Source: Clostridiales bacterium
GTDB taxonomy: Bacteria > Bacillota > Clostridia > Lachnospirales > JAQSXR01
Direction: 5' to 3'
Length of the DNA stretch: 64,000 nt
NCBI GenBank assembly: GCA_029256575.1
Contig: JAQSXR010000003.1
Location: forward strand, 248,001-312,000
Shown here: positions 63,301 through 64,000 of the stretch, piece after piece
How positions within the stretch are numbered: position 1 is the first letter of the stretch
Layout: each line of letters opens with the position of its first letter
The notes under the pieces: generated by a model
Seen by the model: the letters and a program-made list of their open reading frames with translations, nothing else
What the model was told of the DNA's origin: nothing
Database searches by the model: none
Program-made: the position numbers and the translations under genes

Positions 63301-63596
63301 GGTATTTTACAACTAAACTTTTTATCCAATAAATATCGTGCTTTACTTACTTTTAATATTGGTGCTTTCTCATATCTTTTCTTTTCTTTCTGTTCCTGTT
63401 TAATTACATGAGTCCTTTTATATCCTTTGTAATCATTAAAATTATATCCTGAATATCCCCATCTATATATATATTCCATATCTAATGACGCTACACTTAC
63501 ATCCTTATAAATATCAAATTCACTCTTTATAGTTGTTTCATTTGCCTTAATATGATCAATTTTTATACTTCTTGCGTTAACATTATTTTCTTTCAT
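60393..63596 (-). CDS. Single-chain double-psi beta-barrel RNA polymerase-like protein (YonO/RdRP superfamily)
   Basis: 1067 residues. The first barrel region carries FILNGCEYVYYKRSGSKSRCGS (RSGSKSR at 200–206), LIDDI (271–275) and ITDGQSLLDES…VLLRQKLVKSCAF (307–342), in the place of the DGxG and the catalytic lysines. The second barrel has RNPVVCSGNIGYV (575–587), the counterpart of the beta'-subunit RQPTLH and RdRP KNPCLHPGD, then SGLDMDSDSILI (619–630) as DxDGD with Gly replaced by Ser, followed by VLVQQAKFCHENFLIPCN like the beta' helix after the active site. Asp 622, 624 and 626 would hold the catalytic magnesium. The C-terminal ~400 residues are mostly helical. It starts at ATG after AAGGGGG and lies upstream of the late genes. 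Confidence 0.8.
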   Translation of the reverse strand: MKENNVNARSIKIDHIKANETTIKSEFDIYKDVSVASLDMEYIYRWGYSGYNFNDYKGYKRTHVIKQEQKEKKRYEKAPILKVSKARYLLDKKFSCKIPYSLCLDYIYEKYPNEFAVDSFGHQYTDIIVNVTCKEPYKELSINKNNEVITKVNYKKDSKGNVFNTTVDKQKTVMSKKKLRKFITNNGFILNGCEYVYYKRSGSKSRCGSVLYIKKECKELFECWSRLGIKFEAGEEIDNKIALAGILAYESLDLSHNLPNNIYIKPNQILLIDDINVMAPSNEMLVSRLVGNELVTKKEKIKENVQITDGQSLLDESIFQENEYGDFGCVLLRQKLVKSCAFNTRIIDFLKEKYGDDYQTVYTKDLLNRDIKVSDIRWIVSPSSFKFFKFYKKFKGNTEKEQKLEVYSTWLKDLNETKNKFGVCKTEQSSPFGKFNQVSYQIIQALVLSVKQLREVVKEHFEFYKAIRTDNVVFNYFKKDLQYKSSNEMIDNLCAVCDVANNTPIYRDKKNDSLSYYREKMRKGKILVKDTDYAIVVSDPVTMLYKAINQDLFVSSGYEIYCNRFDNEQMLFETRNPVVCSGNIGYVKNKYYDEYKWFNLTNNIAIITGVKNNFYTKNSGLDMDSDSILISGHDVLVQQAKFCHENFLIPCNMITQTDEDKKKKQFYTLDDISDVDTKISENYIGQVINCSQILNSIWQDTYYSLEKCRGIFGKIKNIENIKLRKRKYSQFREVYDLKKQQLEEIMLDIAACNNMSNVEIDKAKKELSVDSANELMKILKKAYIERNKKNVLKKSFNTKKYDQLTSLQLKLEKATKQKDIDKLNTEIYEIVSQTIDAISRPSFFKYTTQKSENYNYTSMKCSMDFLETILDEEFGTYPRGKNYTSVAEILNVKDEVWESADRKHIQKIKSFGAECNARIKSLKFLSKEEKTTSMTRDEIMNHFATTLKSTIKRPKILTLQFIIAKCFTDKDDIENNKIFDEDFYSMRNVMMDLLYTAYSELTLECFVSTGDGTIETLKEYEVGDDANNIIEILGKKYIKIRRKVYDNSNIVEMNAIDVEWNALTIGA

Positions 63597-63638
63597 ATGT
63601 GTCCCCCTTTTTGGATATTACATAGTTAATAGTTAAAA

Positions 63639-64000
63639 TTATGAGATCAATCTATCAAATTCATCTTCGTCTTGTTTAGTAATCCTTACAACCTTATATT
63701 TATCAAACACCGTCAAATCTAAACACTCTTTATAAGTAAATCCATTTTCTTTATCCTCAATAGGTTTATACTCAAGAGATTTATTATACTTAATGCAATC
63801 ATCATATAACTCATTAATCAATTGTTGATTATCCTTATATTTTTTACCACCACCAACAAAAGCATTAAATCTAAGTCTTATAGATCTCCTATCTAATTTT
63901 GATGTGATATCTTCGCACTCAACACCTTCAATATAAATATTAGCTGCAATTATTACTTTATCTTTATCTTTAAATCGACCATATGAATTAATAATATTGT
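63639..64000 (-). CDS. Unidentified phage protein, C-terminal part (partial)
   Basis: The track shows only 60 codons from a TTG, but the same frame stays open to the window edge (about 120 residues): YGRFKDKDKVIIAANIYIEG, RSIRLRFNAFVGGGKKY and ITKQDEDEFDRLIS at the end. It lies 42 bases upstream of the polymerase-like gene and should be co-transcribed with it. No family recognised. Confidence 0.6.
   Translation of the reverse strand, partial: NIINSYGRFKDKDKVIIAANIYIEGVECEDITSKLDRRSIRLRFNAFVGGGKKYKDNQQLINELYDDCIKYNKSLEYKPIEDKENGFTYKECLDLTVFDKYKVVRITKQDEDEFDRLIS

Larger units (their letters stand above)
32795..64000. mobile_element. Prophage (HK97-like siphovirus), left part; continues beyond the window
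   Basis: All genes from the integrase (32.9 kb) rightwards form a phage genome in order: int, xis-like, holin, fibre, lysin, Tal, Dit, tape measure, tail chaperone, tail tube, connectors, capsid, protease, portal, TerL, TerS, HNH, accessory genes, HTH, RNA polymerase-like. The junction is placed at the tRNA-Leu 3' end, where tyrosine integrases commonly cross over. The second attachment site is not in the window, so its exact core is unknown. All key structural genes look intact; the early/lysogeny region must lie past 64 kb. Confidence 0.92.

Overview
The window is AT-rich, low-GC Firmicutes DNA. The gene order, the T-box leaders, the Prp-type L27 N-terminal extension, the RNase G / radical SAM / DUF2344 cluster and the UPF0210–ACT pair all point to a Clostridia chromosome, most likely Lachnospiraceae. 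I cannot name the species from sequence alone.

Positions 1–32.7 kb are core chromosome, mostly on the minus strand. Read in transcription order, they hold: an ECF sigma factor and its zinc-finger anti-sigma; polA–coaE–peptide-binding lipoprotein; an FtsA-like ATPase overlapping a membrane diguanylate cyclase; a WalJ-type metallo-hydrolase; ACT–UPF0210; a His-dipeptidase (pepD); a T-box-controlled tyrS (plus strand); radical SAM–DUF2344–rng; an APH-fold kinase; a broken DUF3810 membrane protease; udk and a nitroreductase (both plus strand); a T-box-controlled trpB with an in-frame nonsense codon; and the ribosome/translation operon rplU–prp–rpmA–obgE–yhbY, a secreted nuclease-like HhH protein, nadD–yqeK–rsfS. 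In related Clostridia rng normally leads straight into rplU. Here about 5.4 kb (trpB to APH) separates them.

From about 32.8 kb to the window edge lies one prophage that extends past 64 kb. It begins at the 3' end of a tRNA-Leu(CAA) gene with a tyrosine integrase and a small excisionase-like HTH protein. Then, still read in the minus direction from right to left, come the packaging genes (HNH, TerS, TerL), head genes (portal, ClpP-type protease, HK97 capsid), connector genes, tail genes (major tail protein, a chaperone with a -1 frameshift site, tape measure, Dit, Tal), a DUF3800 accessory gene, a 600-base hairpin-rich noncoding stretch, a three-domain lysin, a large fibre, small baseplate-end proteins and a holin. 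Upstream of the packaging genes sit independently promoted accessory genes (an HExxH protein, a membrane coiled-coil protein, a GIY-YIG-like protein), a small HTH gene and a candidate small RNA.

The most notable gene is the 1067-residue ORF at 60.4–63.6 kb. It carries the motifs of a single-chain double-psi beta-barrel RNA polymerase (the YonO / cellular RdRP superfamily): an RSGSKSR block, a DGQ…LRQ..VKS block and, far downstream, an RNPVVCSG block followed by SGLDMDSDS, the counterpart of the catalytic DxDGD. In SPbeta the related YonO transcribes phage late genes, and its position here allows the same role. No CRISPR array, insertion sequence or rRNA was seen.
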